NCBI GenBank assembly: GCA_944472155.2 | Contig: OX235272.1 | Span: forward strand, 4,634,354-4,698,353 | DNA: 64,000 bases | Source: Trichobilharzia szidati | Lineage: Eukaryota; Platyhelminthes; Trematoda; Strigeidida; Schistosomatidae | Direction of reading: 5' to 3' | Part shown: positions 22,200 to 32,930 of the stretch, one piece after another | How positions within the stretch are numbered: position 1 is the first letter of the stretch | How the letters are laid out: each line of letters begins with the position of its first letter | Translations under genes and position numbers: made by a program | Notes under the pieces: generated by a model | The model's database searches: none | Told to the model about the DNA's origin: nothing | Seen by the model: only the letters and a program-made list of their open reading frames with translations

Positions 22200-22720
22200 C
22201 TCCTCTAATTGATGCTGATGCTTAACGAAATCTAAAAAATGGGTTTAATTTTAGCCCCTAAACAAATGCATCGTCTAAATTATCTAATCAACTGAAATAG
22301 CTAACTGATATTTGTTTAATTTTTTTTCAATGTTCAGTTTTCAATGTTTTTTTTACGTATTGAAAACACCACTTTCCACTCGTTTTATTTTCACCTTTTT
22401 AAACAATCCACTCAACATAATTAAATTATTTCTTTTTTCAGGAACAACAACAACAAGATATTGAGGTAATTGTTCATCCATTTATTTTGTTATCCTTTTT
22501 TTTCTGATATCTTGATAATTGATTTTTTGTGTTTTGTTTTAAATGATTGAATTACATTGATGACAGGGAATTGCATCCTCCTCTTTTTTTGTTTAAATAA
22601 CAGCTTCACTCACTAAATTCACTCGCTTACTTGTCAAGAGGAAACAAGCTCTTGTAAGAGCATTTCATTTTGTCTGAAAACGAAGGAATAGGGTAGGTTG
22701 ATGAAATTAAAACTAAAATT
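22200..22720. other. Apparently single-copy AT-rich segment with a candidate micro-exon
   Basis: Unlike its neighbours this stretch matches no repeat in the window. It carries long T-rich tracts typical of intron sequence. A possible very short exon is listed separately at 22442-22465. Confidence 0.4.
22442..22465 (+). other. Candidate 24-nt micro-exon (host gene)
   Basis: A pyrimidine-rich tract ending TTTCTTTTTTCAG is followed by 24 bases with no stop (eight codons, EQQQQDIE in the phase-0 reading), then a GTAATT donor-like sequence. The length is a multiple of three. Schistosomes are known for genes built from very short symmetric exons. A second acceptor-like ATGACAG at about 22563-22566 could lead to a short terminal exon with a TAA about nine codons on. 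Such signals also arise by chance, and no transcript evidence is available. Confidence 0.25.
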
Positions 22721-22779
22721 TTGTGAAATTAACACTCTATTTTTCAACCAACTCGTCTCTTCCCATTGGGATTCATAAT

Positions 22780-23028
22780 CGAGCGATGGTCTGCAGTGAA
22801 TGCGATGTCATTTGACGGCCTCCTCAACGTATGTACGATCAATGAATCTCCATTTCCTCCTACATATTTACTAAGCAACTGGCTCTTGGTTGGTTTGTTG
22901 CCAGCCAGGGTTTCTTGTTGCCAATTCTTTCTGGCCAGCCATTTGATTTTCAGTATAGAGCCAGTGAAGGCAGCTGTTGATAGAGGTCTGAAATGGCTTG
23001 TTAGAAATCCTCTTCATGACAAGCAGTG
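22780..23028 (-). mobile_element. RTE-clade fragment, antisense
   Basis: Reverse strand corresponds to the C-terminal part of the RTE protein, the RFFQQ...RPLSTAAFTGSILK...RKWRWI region in decayed form. It matches 3000-3080 and 15700-15900 in reverse complement. It joins the CR1 copy at about 23030 and forms the first third of a long chance open frame. Confidence 0.75.
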
Positions 23029-23029
23029 T

Positions 23030-24075
23030 AGGTTTCTGCCTGTCAACTCTCAGTCAGACTGTTCCAATTTAAATTACTTTCTCTCGGAAATTAGTCAGTG
23101 GTCCTCTTCAAACGGTCTTAAGCTGAATCCGTCTAAATGTCAGGTAGTAAATTTCACTTTCAGACGAAAAAGTGACCTACAACAACTAGCTAGCTCACAT
23201 GGTCCCACTATCATTGACGGTATAGAGGTTGAAACTACATCTAATGTCAAGTACCTTGGACTGAGTATTTCCTCCGATCTTTCCTGGTCCTCTCACATCT
23301 TGCTAGTTACTAGAAAGATGTTTCGCTTAACGTTCTACGTTAGGAAGTTTAGACAGTCTGGTATAAAGCAGTCTTTGCTTCCTCAGCTTGTCAATTCCTG
23401 TATTCTACCCATCCCTCTTTACTGCTCCCCATTAATCTTTCCTGGACTACTTAAGAAAGATTTTGCTTTGCTGCGTAGGGCACTAAAAGCTGTTAGTAGG
23501 GCAAGTGGGATTTCGTTAAACCAACTGGTTAACACTATTGTGGATAGACATATATTGTCATGTAAGAAACCAGCGAATTCTGATTTGTCAGACCCCGAAC
23601 ACCCTCTCCATACGCAGCTCTCTCATTGCATTTCATCTGGTAGAACTAGAAGCAACTATAGGAAGCTATATGCCAGGACTACCAAGTACAAAAACTCCAC
23701 AATACCTTATCTGGCACACCTGTTATGTGATGAGAAAAATGTTAGGTATGACACAATCACCTTACTGCGGCACTCTAACAAATAGTTCCCATTAGCTTTT
23801 GTTCTCCTTTCTTTGTCACTATTATATTGTTGCTCACATATTCTATCACAGACTAATTTTAAATTTCATATCCTATGGTGCATTGTTTCAATATGTGGAT
23901 GCAATGCTGTTCGTTTTTATTTCTTTTATTTCTCTTTTTTCTTTTTGTTGTTGTTGCTTTTTATTTTAAAAATCTTATAAAATTTATGAGGTAATTAGAT
24001 GCAATATTGTAATGCACGCTGAAAATTCCATACCTGTACCACAAATACTGTTTGGAATAAAGCTATTATTATTAT
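23030..24075 (+). mobile_element. CR1-clade retrotransposon, best-preserved C-terminal copy, 5'-truncated
   Basis: Reads continuously from LSEISQWSSSNGLKLNPSKC through VKYLGLSISSDLSWSSHILL, FRLTFYVRKFRQSGIKQSLL, CSPLIFPGLLKKD, LNQLVNTIVDRHILSCKK and LYARTTKYKNSTIPYLAHLL to a stop at 23783-23785. The catalytic YADD box lies upstream of the truncation. The 3' untranslated region ends 'tggaataaagc' and an ATT tail at 24055-24075. The long open frame starting at 22766 is not an element protein: its first part is antisense RTE. Confidence 0.88.
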
Positions 24076-24087
24076 GTATACAATGGC

Positions 24088-25240
24088 TAACTGACCTCAC
24101 ATTGCTGTTGAAAATGTGAATCTTGTTCCTTATGCTGAGTGCAGAACAATTCCAAATTGGTTTTAGGTTGGTCAAGTTTTGCCTTCCCAATTCTTAATTC
24201 ACCATCTTCATCCGGTCTATCGCCTGTAGTTGGGCCGATGTTTCCTTGATGAGTGAAGGAAGTATTCTTTGTCGAATCTCGCCCGTTGATGTTGATTGGT
24301 GCTGGTTACTGCTGTTGGCTGGTTATCTTCAATACTTCTGTCTTCTCTATGATTACCGGAAATCTGTCCTGTCATTGCTGACTGCTTCTTTAGCCAGTTT
24401 GTTGCCTTTTGCCTGCAAGTCTTTGAGTCTGTGTGACATTTAACAAAAGTCATCTGCGAATTTCATATCTTCTAGGGTATTATTATCTGTCAGTGCAGCG
24501 TATCCCTGTCTCCTCGCTCCCCGTACATTGTGCGGCGCATAATCTAGTCCACCTCAATTAAGAATATCATCGGTGATAATAGACAGACCTATCTCACTCC
24601 TGTGTGCACATCGAACGCATCCCTGAGTCTCCCGTTGTGGATTACCTGACATGTGGTATTGCCATATAACCAGCTGTTGAGTGAGGTTGATAAAGACCTG
24701 GGCACTGCATGCCGTATTGCTGAAGTTGTTTCCAAAATAGTCTCGGTCAGCGCTGTCTGTCGAAGGCCTTTTGGAAGCTGATGAATTTGAGGTAGAGGTT
24801 TGACAGCCATTCTATGCTTTGTTCAGTGATGATGCATAGAGTGACGTGCTTTTCCTGAATCTAGCTTATTCCGGGCTGGCGGAGTTCTGCATGCAGTGCA
24901 TCTATCGTTCTCTCCAGGACTATGGGACTGATTATCTTATTTGGCGTGGACAAGAGCATCATTGCACGCCAGTTCTTGTACAGTGAGGTTTTAGTCGCCC
25001 ATCTTTGACAGCTCGATGTGGTGGCCCTTCTTCCGGTCGGTAGGTACCTTTCCTTTTTTCCAAACCTTATGTAGTAATTGCGTGATGACAGCTGCCGCAG
25101 TTTCTGAGTCCGTTTTGAGTACCTCGGGGGGAATTCCGTCTGGTCCTGTTGCCTTCCTAAACTTCAGTAGATTGATCGCATTTAGGATTTCTGCTATCGT
25201 TGGAGAGTTGGTATCCACTGGAAGGCAGTTCTATGACTCC
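24088..25240 (-). mobile_element. RTE-clade retrotransposon, antisense, with intact FADD box
   Basis: On the reverse strand: SPTIAEILNAINLLKFRKAT with GPDGIPPEVLK (25210-25100), then decayed middle blocks. The catalytic FADD is at 24460-24449, followed by a stop (FCxMSHRLKDLQ). Next comes a segment equivalent to NREDRSIEDNQPTAVTSTNQH, and the end near 24100 reads IRNKIHIFNSNVRSV. It starts directly after the CR1 ATT tail. Several frameshifts are present. Confidence 0.85.
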
Positions 25241-25880
25241 TGTTAGTATACGACATTCCTTAAAGCTAGTTAAAACTGTTTGATGACGAAATCAATGGTA
25301 AAACAAACTGAAACATGTCCAGTCTCTTACATTTATCTCATAGTTATATAATTTAGGAAAAATTCCGATTAGTCAGTATGCAAAAAGGCAAACATGCCTA
25401 TCACATTTCCGTTACATAAAAATTGAATAACAAATACAAGAATATTTAAAGAGAGCTCGTATGAAATGCATTGCGAAATAACTCATATTTGGCGCCAAAC
25501 ATATTTTCAATCCATAAAACAGAATATATATTTAAAACAAAATGATGATAACATAGGCTGTTCAATGTCCAGGTGTTCATGAATAACACAAATATTACCA
25601 GTAATAAAACATTATAAATTCACTTAAATATGCTAAAGATATCGAGAAAGATTTTAAGAAAGGAAGAGTTACTAGTTTAGGCGAGAGGCACTTTTTCGTA
25701 TTGCCAGCGGGTCAGCAACGAAATACTCAAATCAGTGCATTTTAGATTATGCCTTTTGCGTGATACTGGCTATCAGTAGAATCAATAGTGAGCGTTTCAA
25801 CTTCTTTTGGACTCATAAGATGCGAATGCACCACTATCGTTGGTCTCCTTTGGGGACATACTCATTGACTAAGCTTGGAG
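25241..25880. other. No gene recognised
   Basis: AT-rich. The last 200 bases may be the upstream part of the SINE that carries the hammerhead-like core at 25886, but I cannot see A or B boxes. Confidence 0.4.
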
Positions 25881-25885
25881 GTGCA

Positions 25886-25954
25886 CCCAGATGATGAGCC
25901 CAAATTAAGATGAAATACACATCCTGGATTCTACTGCTAACCACTACCAACCAG
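25886..25954 (+). ncRNA. Degenerate hammerhead ribozyme of Sm-alpha type (copy 1)
   Basis: The order of parts matches the schistosome hammerhead: CCCAG, then A+TGATGAG where the consensus has CTGATGAG, a helix II region (CCCAAATTAAGA in place of TCCCAAATAGGAC), GAAA at 25912-25915, a short self-complementary stretch, ATC at the expected cleavage position (25921-25923), then CTGGATTCTACTGC. CCAG can pair with CTGG as helix I. The change at the first core base and the loss of helix II pairing suggest reduced or absent activity. Confidence 0.7.
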
Positions 25955-26069
25955 ATAAAATCATTATATCTGAAAGGCATCACAGAAGCTGCATCACTTG
26001 GAGATGACATGTTGATAGAGGCCATGGATTTCCTCCCTAAAACTCCGATCAATGAAGAAGTGAAATAAC

Positions 26070-26735
26070 AGTTTATATTTTTGATTGGACACTAGTAACT
26101 AGTGTGATGTGTCTACTCCTTCCTTTGGTGCAGACTGAATTCTATCAGTCAGGTTTACAATGTGGACACTATGCCTCTAGGTAGATCGCCATGACGGTGG
26201 ACATTGATTTGATGATATTAGATGAATGGAGGCAATCGACAGGAAGCCTTGGACCTAGGTTTCGTGCTAGTTGGCACTCACCAGTCAGTCAGTAAGGCGT
26301 ATCTGCAACCGTGAGGGAACTCATATCCCTTCTGAAATTCAAACCCGGGTCACCCATCACTGCGGTCAGAGACGTTACCACTGAGCTATTTGGCGCGCGA
26401 TTGACCTCCTGTAGGACTGTAGTGGATATATTACAAACCTGACAGATAGAACTCAGTCTGCATCAAAGAAAGGACTAGACACATCAAACTAGTTACTAGT
26501 GTCCAATCAAAAATATCCACTACAGTCCTACAGGAGGTCAGTCGTAAGCCCGAATAGCTCACTGGTAATGTCTCTGACTGCAGCACTCACTGGCTGACAC
26601 CGGTTAGAATCTCAGAAGGGAGCTGAGTTCTTTCAAGGTTGCAGATACTGTTTGTTGACTGGTGAGTACCAACTATCTCGAAACCTAAGCTTGTGGCCAA
26701 TTGCCTCCAGCCATCTAATATCATGAAATAACAGT
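26070..26735. mobile_element. Head-to-head pair of tRNA-headed SINEs forming an imperfect palindrome
   Basis: An antisense SINE (about 26220-26517) has, on the reverse strand, A-box TAGCTCAGTGG and B-box-like GGTTTGAAT, and ends '..gcctccattcatctaatatcat'. A sense copy (about 26505-26735) has TAGCTCACTGG and ends 'gcctccagccatctaatatcat'. The leader 'tttttgattggacactagtaactagt' (in pieces) occurs sense at 26072-26095 and antisense at 26490-26517. A second inverted pair joins 26399-26430 with 26512-26543. Confidence 0.78.
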
Positions 26736-27117
26736 TCCAATACTTTACAAAGTGCAAAATTGGATTGTGCAGCTATGAGAATGAATTCATCGAGAAGGTG
26801 CTTTTCGCAGAACTGTTTGCTTTTCTTCCTTTTCTAACCTCATTTGAAGCCATTGCAATGATAATTTTCCAATCACTGTATCATGGCCGAAATACCTCAG
26901 CGTTTTCCCCAACTGGTGACCAATAAAAGCATTATTTCTTTATTCAAATTTCAAAAGTAAATTTCACTAACCATGTTATACGGGTGAAAATACTGTTATG
27001 GCGTTAAAAAGGTTCAAGTTTTATTTTGTTATTCAACTGTTGGTTAGCTGGGATTTGATTTAGTTAGTTTAAGGATTTCATAATGAGTTAATAACGGTTT
27101 GAAAGTCACTGAAAAAT

Positions 27118-27370
27118 CCGGGAGTACTGGAGAGCTCTCTCGTCCTACTTTTGAAACTATTCAGCAGTAGGCACTCACCACCAGTGTTCGAACTCAGGAC
27201 CTTTCGGTTACAAGTCGAGCTCGTAGACTATCCAATGGACCGTCCGTGAATTCCAACTTCTGCCAGTTCACGGTATAGCGTAACCACTAGCCAATGTCAT
27301 TGGTGGCGAGTATTTGTCCTCACGCTAGACCTGCCACGCCCCACTGGTCACGACTTTCCACTAGAACCCA
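27118..27370 (-). mobile_element. Long tRNA-headed SINE family, antisense
   Basis: Reverse strand reads the 'tagttacatgggttctagtgg...cgtgaccagtgg' leader, 'gcagaagttggaattcacgg', a B-box-like GAGTTCGAACACTGG and 'gggtgcctactgctgaa', then the 'aagtaggacgagagagctctcc' block that resembles a decayed hammerhead. It belongs with 44660-45100, 53840-54330 and 61775-62149. Confidence 0.75.
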
Positions 27371-28914
27371 TGTAACTAGCTGTCTGAATAGGGCCAGTTG
27401 TTAGTGAGTATCCGATTGATAATCAAGTGTCGGTTTGCAGAGATTTCATTTGATTGTTCGCACAATTTCATAATGAGCTGTTCAGCGAAATCCGTCCCCA
27501 TTTTCGTCGGAGTGGAATGTGATCGAAGTTGGACGAGTGGCGGCCTGATTAAAACTTGAGCTACCAAAAACTTCCATCTCTCTTCTGCATATATTTTCTC
27601 TGGTTTACTTTGTCTTAATCGATTAGGATATGACCCCTCTAATGGTATTACTACTATTGTGAGCTTTTAAAATATTTACAAGCTTCTGACTCTCTAGGTC
27701 CTACTAAACTTGAGGAATGGCCTGACTGTGGGTGGCAGCGTGTTCCAATATATGAGACAAATGTTCTTCAGTTAAGTCCTTCGTTCTTATAATGTACTTC
27801 TGAGCATACTACAAGTGGTTTTCAACCAGATGTCATGGAATTCTTGAAGAAGACAAAGCAGACACATATATCATAATGGAATGGTTTATGCTTCAGCTCA
27901 GAGACCATTGTGTCACAGGACGGATATACTGTCAATTAATATTTTACCTGAAGATATTGTGCGGAGGGAAAAATATCATGCAATAAACACCTCTGAAAAT
28001 TCTGTACGCTTTATGAATGCTGTTCAGAATAAAGATATTATGATTAATAAGTTGGGCTGAATTAAATTGTAATATTAGCATGATTAACTGCGAGCAGGTA
28101 AATCAGAACGCAGTGTATTTATTCCTTTCTGTCCGACTATCGGTACTTGTGTGTCAGAGTAACGTTTTTGCATTAAATCACTTCAGTTTATTGGATATTT
28201 GCCACAGAAATCAAAACTCACGGCTTTTGTTGAATACTTTCCAGGAGATTGAAAACAATGGCCTGCTTAAATCACTGGGCCAACTGAATTTCCATTCGAC
28301 ACAACGCATCAAATATTCTCTAATTCAGATAGTGTTTTAAACATTGTTTAACCTAACAATCATATCCATGAATCGCAGAATTTATTCACTCACATTTTTA
28401 ATTAGCTTTCAACCTATCCACGCTCATTTCTCGGAGAAGAAGGACAAATATTTTAAGGGATTATTAATGTCTACTTCAGACTGAACAGCATTGCAACATA
28501 CGACGTACTATGGATTTTTCGTTTATCTAGAGATCGTGGATGGGGGGAAAAACATTTCGCAATAAATTATACTTCTAATTCTGTACACTGTGTAAATATT
28601 TTGTCCAGGACAGAGCAGTTATTAGTCGTGTTAATTTAATATATAGTATGATATAAGGAAACTATGCTTGTTTCACTCCGTTTTTCTTAGTATAATCTAT
28701 TTTGTATGAATAGTACTCGTCAAGTCACCTAAACCCCACGATGATAAGATTTCTGCATAACCATCTACAAGTATCTGACACTGAACAAAGGACTGACAGA
28801 GATTCGTCAGATGCTGGAGCTAGAAAACACGTCAGTGCATACGTTCTCTAGGTAACCTTCAAAGCTGCATTAGGTGATGAAGACTTTAGTGATAAGTAGA
28901 GACATCAGACGTGA
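27371..28914. other. No gene; two decayed CR1-like 3' ends
   Basis: Near 27980-28040 ('ctgaaaattctgtacgc...cagaataaagatattatg') and 28555-28640 ('ctaattctgtacactgtgtaaa') the sequence resembles the CR1 3' end followed by a short tail. Both are too decayed for firm boundaries. An 86-codon open frame at 28080-28340 shows no known motif. Confidence 0.4.
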
Positions 28915-29108
28915 GTTGAACATAGGGCATCAAGCTAGAGGCTTGATGTTTCGATGGAGGTAGGGTTTATTTTTACGGGAAGGGGTTGTTGGCCTCATGC
29001 TCAACCTTCCTTATTCACCATTCTTGTTACTGGCTTAACGGGGTAAAGGAGCGCGTCGGTGATCGAACACCGAAGCAAATGCGTCGTGGTTAGCCACAGA
29101 CGCAGTCA
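28915..29108 (-). mobile_element. tRNA-derived SINE, antisense
   Basis: Same family as 963-1172. On the reverse strand it has a head ending in a degenerate B box (GTGTTCGATCACC) and a body with 'gttgagcatgaggccaacaacccc' and 'aagcctctagcttgatgccc' blocks (in pieces). Confidence 0.75.
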
Positions 29109-29359
29109 ATTATTCATATGCCGTTAAACTACAGTCTCTCGGCCTAACTTCTGTTCAAGTGAAGTTGTACATTCTTAGTTCATTAACTCTGGGAATATTC
29201 AGGCCATCTGTTTGCAGCTGACGAGAAACCTCAAAATAGCAAGACTGCACATATTTTATACTGTCAGTCTTGCTTTTCATGTTTTGACAAATTTAATCAA
29301 GGACAGAACATGCATTTATTCCCCTTGGTGAATTTTAATAAAGCAAGAACAACAGTGGT

Positions 29360-31200
29360 TTGTACAGAATAATATGGTACCATCATTTATTTTGTGGGCT
29401 TCTCATCAGCTGTTTACAGCCTGCAAATTTTACATGATGTCAGTTGACAAGAGGCTGCGGAACCAGTGGATAGTGCTCAGAAAATCATGCTTATATAATT
29501 TTCACACAGGAAGTTGGAATTTAAACAAATTAAATGTATCCATACACTGGTAAAGGTCAACGGCTAGCCGTGCACACCATGAAAGACTCATTTCATTTCG
29601 CCGAAAGCGTAAATCACATGAACGTTTCAAATAATCTAATGGCATCATTTGATTCAACCTCCTTGTTCACAGCGATCCCAATCAATGAAACTATTGAGAT
29701 CATTTGTCAGTAGTCTGATCTTCTCCCACTCCCACAGTCAAAATTCAAACACCTACTGCTAATATGTACCATAGATGTGCAATTCCAATTAGACAACACT
29801 TCTTACCGCCAATTAGATGGTGTAGCTATGCGCAGTCCACTTAGCCATGTTTTAGCAGATATATTCATGTCCAAACTTGAAGGAACAAAGTTGAAGCATG
29901 CAATCGATGAAACAACTTTTAATTGTCGATATGTCGATGACACATTTGTAGTGTGCAACAACGAAAGTCATGCTTCACACCAACTTACTCAGATTATCCA
30001 ACGACATACATACAAATACTGAATTTACAATGGAATATGAAAATGATGGAAAGTTCCATCTCATTGACTTCGCCATGCAACACCTAGAAGACAGTAGTCT
30101 TGAGAGTTCAATTTACCGAAAGCCACCAATATGGAGTGGACAATACTTACATTTTAATAGTTTTTTGTCCAAATATCTTCAAACCATCACTAGTCAAGAC
30201 TCTTCATTATGCATACAGGAGATTATGCTCTATGGAGAAATTAGGGGAAGAATTTATGATTCTCGGAAAGATATTGAAAAACAGCGGTTATCCCAAAGGT
30301 TCACTGACAACTACGGAAGATCTGAAGTCTCAAATGTCAAGCAAATCACAGTTGTAGAAAAAACAATCTGCATTCAACTCGATTCTCAAGGTGAAAATAT
30401 TACTCCAGTTGTTAACAGGAGATTGAGAAAGTTATTAGCCAGAGCCTATCCTGCAGGAAAGTGTGCTCCCATCTGTCGAACAACCTGCTTTTTGGTGCAA
30501 CCGAAAATCGACAAATATCCGTCTCATGATAACTCCAACTGTGCATACAAATTTACTTGTGTCTGCGGAAGCATTTTCATTGGGAGGATAGAAATAAGGG
30601 CATACCTCCGATTTTCTGAACATTTGCCGAAAAGCCGACGTTTCTAGGGAACAAACTCTTATAATAGTGCTATTACCAGACATCTACTTTAAACGGGTCA
30701 TGAGTTGGAAATCACGAAATCCTTTAAAGTTATCAAAAGACGAAGGAACTCGATTCTCCTCAAGTTTGCCGAAGCAATTTCTATCAAACTCTTGAAACCA
30801 GATTTATGTGTTTAGAACGAAGCAATAACTCAATGTCTTTATTCTCTTCTTCATTTGATTACGTAATCTTTAGCTCTAACTTCACCCATTTGATATAGTG
30901 TAATTTTGTTTGTCTCTTGTGTCTACGATTTGGGCTGAACTCAGCATATTGTTACGTAATTTATTAGTCACCCGTCATCTAACGCATCTCTTGTTTGTAT
31001 TACGTAACTCCTTTATCAGTGTATGCATGCATATATTTACTTCGTTTAAACTCGAACTTCCCATGTAGAAACTATAAAAGCGTAATATTCTGAACACTGT
31101 CCACTAATTCCGGAATCTCCTGTCAGCTGACATTTTGGAAAATTTGCAACCTGTAAGCAGCTGATGAGAAGCCAACGAGATAAATGATGGTATCATTGTA
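29360..31200 (+). mobile_element. Penelope-like element, sense, bounded by inverted terminal repeats
   Basis: The left end (29371-29450) and right end (31121-31197) are inverted copies sharing ATACCATCATTTAT/GGTACCATCATTTAT, GGCTTCTCATCAGCTG and TTTACAG-CTGCAAATTTT blocks. Between them lies the RT C-terminal half and a GIY-YIG remnant. The right end is followed by non-PLE sequence at about 31200. Inverted or direct terminal repeats are known for PLEs. No target duplication was identified. Confidence 0.82.
29600..30815 (+). pseudogene. PLE reverse transcriptase / GIY-YIG endonuclease remnant
   Basis: Starts with LMASFDSTSLFTAIPINETIEII. An in-frame stop near 29713 is followed by YRQLDGVAMRSPLSHVLADIFMSKLEG and the catalytic YVDD at 29930-29941. 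After a frame change near 30000 it reads NTEFTMEYENDGKFHLIDFAMQ, SSIYRKPPIWSGQYLHFNSF, and then RRLRKLLARAYPAGKCAPI and an endonuclease remnant (CAYKFTCVCGSIFIGRIEIRAYLR, split here: CAYKFTCVCGS / IFIGRIEIR). In PLEs the reverse transcriptase copies the RNA and the GIY-YIG domain cuts target DNA. YVDD is intact, but the frame has at least one stop and one shift, so it is not functional. Confidence 0.85.
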
Positions 31201-31680
31201 TGAAACTTAACAATGTTCGAAAACCATTACATTGGATAAAATTATTCTCCAAACTTTATAATTTACATATAGATTTTGAAGTCTGTCAGTAATCTAATGC
31301 AATAAATGTCAGTTGTCATCATTAGAACTAGTTTATACATATACAGATATCCACATTATCGTCCATCAATTTCTAAAACCAGCATCTCATTTCATCTCTT
31401 ATTTCCTATTGTCCATTACAAAAGTAATTAGAAATAAAATGAATCGAAACAAAGGTGTTTTTTGGTATTATATATATATATATATGTTAAGTTCTTTTAT
31501 AATAATTATTAGAAATGCAGAATAGAACACGTTGTATTGCATCATGTTTTCGGTAGTAATTCAAGCGTGTGTTAGGTTTGAATGGAGTAATCTGTGTACT
31601 ATGTTTCGCTACAGAATATGTATTTGTTTAATTATTGTGTTTGAGATCTACTAGACTAATGGATCATGCTTGACTTTTGA
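31201..31680. other. No gene; TA microsatellite
   Basis: A (TA)n tract lies at 31469-31485. A 70-codon frame spanning it is not a plausible gene. Confidence 0.5.
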
Positions 31681-31741
31681 AACGATGCGCGTCTGTCTCA
31701 CGAGAGAACACCATCATTTGTTGGCGGCGCAGGTACACTCA

Positions 31742-31800
31742 GTTGACGACCTCCAAAAATGGCGAAACGCGCATCATGCATTCAACTACTGGTCACCCTC
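31742..31800 (+). ncRNA. Degenerate hammerhead ribozyme of Sm-alpha type (copy 2)
   Basis: Aligns to the schistosome hammerhead: TTGACGA for CTGATGA, CCTCCAAAAATGGC for the helix II hairpin, GAAACGCGCATC, the palindromic helix III plus cleavage trinucleotide at about 31762-31773, then ATGCATTCAACTACTGG for CTGGATTCCACTGCTGG. The core C is replaced by T and helix II is weak, so activity is doubtful. No tRNA-like head is visible directly upstream. Confidence 0.65.
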
Positions 31801-31994
31801 AACCAGGTAGCATACAATTTTGTTGCTAACACGTGAGCAGTATTGCTCAATAAAACAGTAATGACGGGAGAGGAAACAATCTCTATTAGTTCATAATACA
31901 CTGTGTACATGGGAAACCAAATACTTTACATTATCATCACAAACTGCAAAAAATTGGATACGTCTCGCTTCTCTCTTTCTCAACGGATTACTTT

Positions 31995-32930
31995 CAGTGA
32001 TATAAGTATATAACTTTGGCACTGTGGTTGAGTTTAACTCCATTATAGATAAGATTTTATTTTGATAAAATCACACAGTGTTGTACAGTAATATTAACTG
32101 ATGACCATGTTTCCAATACAAGTTATTGCTCACTCAGAGATGAGCTCTGTAGGTTACAGGATCCCGTAGGTTGATGCAATTAAACAAAATAATAAAATTT
32201 ACAAAATACTTTGCAATGACTGTTAGTTAAGTCAACTACATAGGTCAAACTAGTAGATCGCGATTATTGAGATTGCCCGTCGGAGCATAAGAATTTATCT
32301 AAGGTTAGAATGATTGATCCAACGAAAATAAGTAATTTAGAAAGAAGCTCAGGAATTTGACTGCATGCATTAACACACAATCACACAATAGGGTGGGAGG
32401 GGGTTAATATTCGAAGAAGTAATAAAGGTAGGTGGAGAGAGAGATAGAAATTGATTACTGAATCCTGGTTCATCGAATAATCTACACTCAATACATGCAA
32501 TAGAAGTGACTCAATGCAAATACCAGAGATATGGAAGATATTATTAACCACCAGTCAGTCAAATCAGAGGGGGATAATAAATAATCTTAAAATTCTATTT
32601 CAATTCAAGCACATCACAACATTCTAACAGGTTACTTATTTTGACTATAAAAAACTCGTCTTATTTCCCGTCTGATTGTATTTGATTGATAACTCTCATA
32701 TTATTATTTCTGAATATACTTTACATCATATTGATTTTATTCAAATGTCTCATCAATTTTTACTCATGTGTATGAACGAAGCAAGAAGGCTGTGTGAGAG
32801 AGTACCTTATTATAATTACGAGCAGTAATAAATTGTGCTTGAAACGTGGTCTTCAGCTAATATTACTGTACAACAGTGTGTGATTCATCAAAATAAAATC
32901 TTATCCATAATGGATTATCTTCAGTGTTTC
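31995..32930 (+). mobile_element. Penelope-like element, deletion derivative with inverted ends
   Basis: Left terminal repeat at about 32039-32114 (TAGATAAGATTTTATTTTG, then CACACAGTGTTGTACAGTAA and CTGATGACC). The right end at 32821-32915 is its inverted copy. Inside, a GIY-YIG remnant (NKIYKILCND-like near 32190-32230) and 3' sequence are left. The reverse transcriptase is gone. The same terminal sequence occurs at 51996-52130, 52677-52838 and 62680-62800. Confidence 0.78.

Noticed and set aside
30435..30683. Antisense 82-codon frame over the PLE endonuclease
   Set aside because: Reverse shadow of the sense PLE coding remnant.
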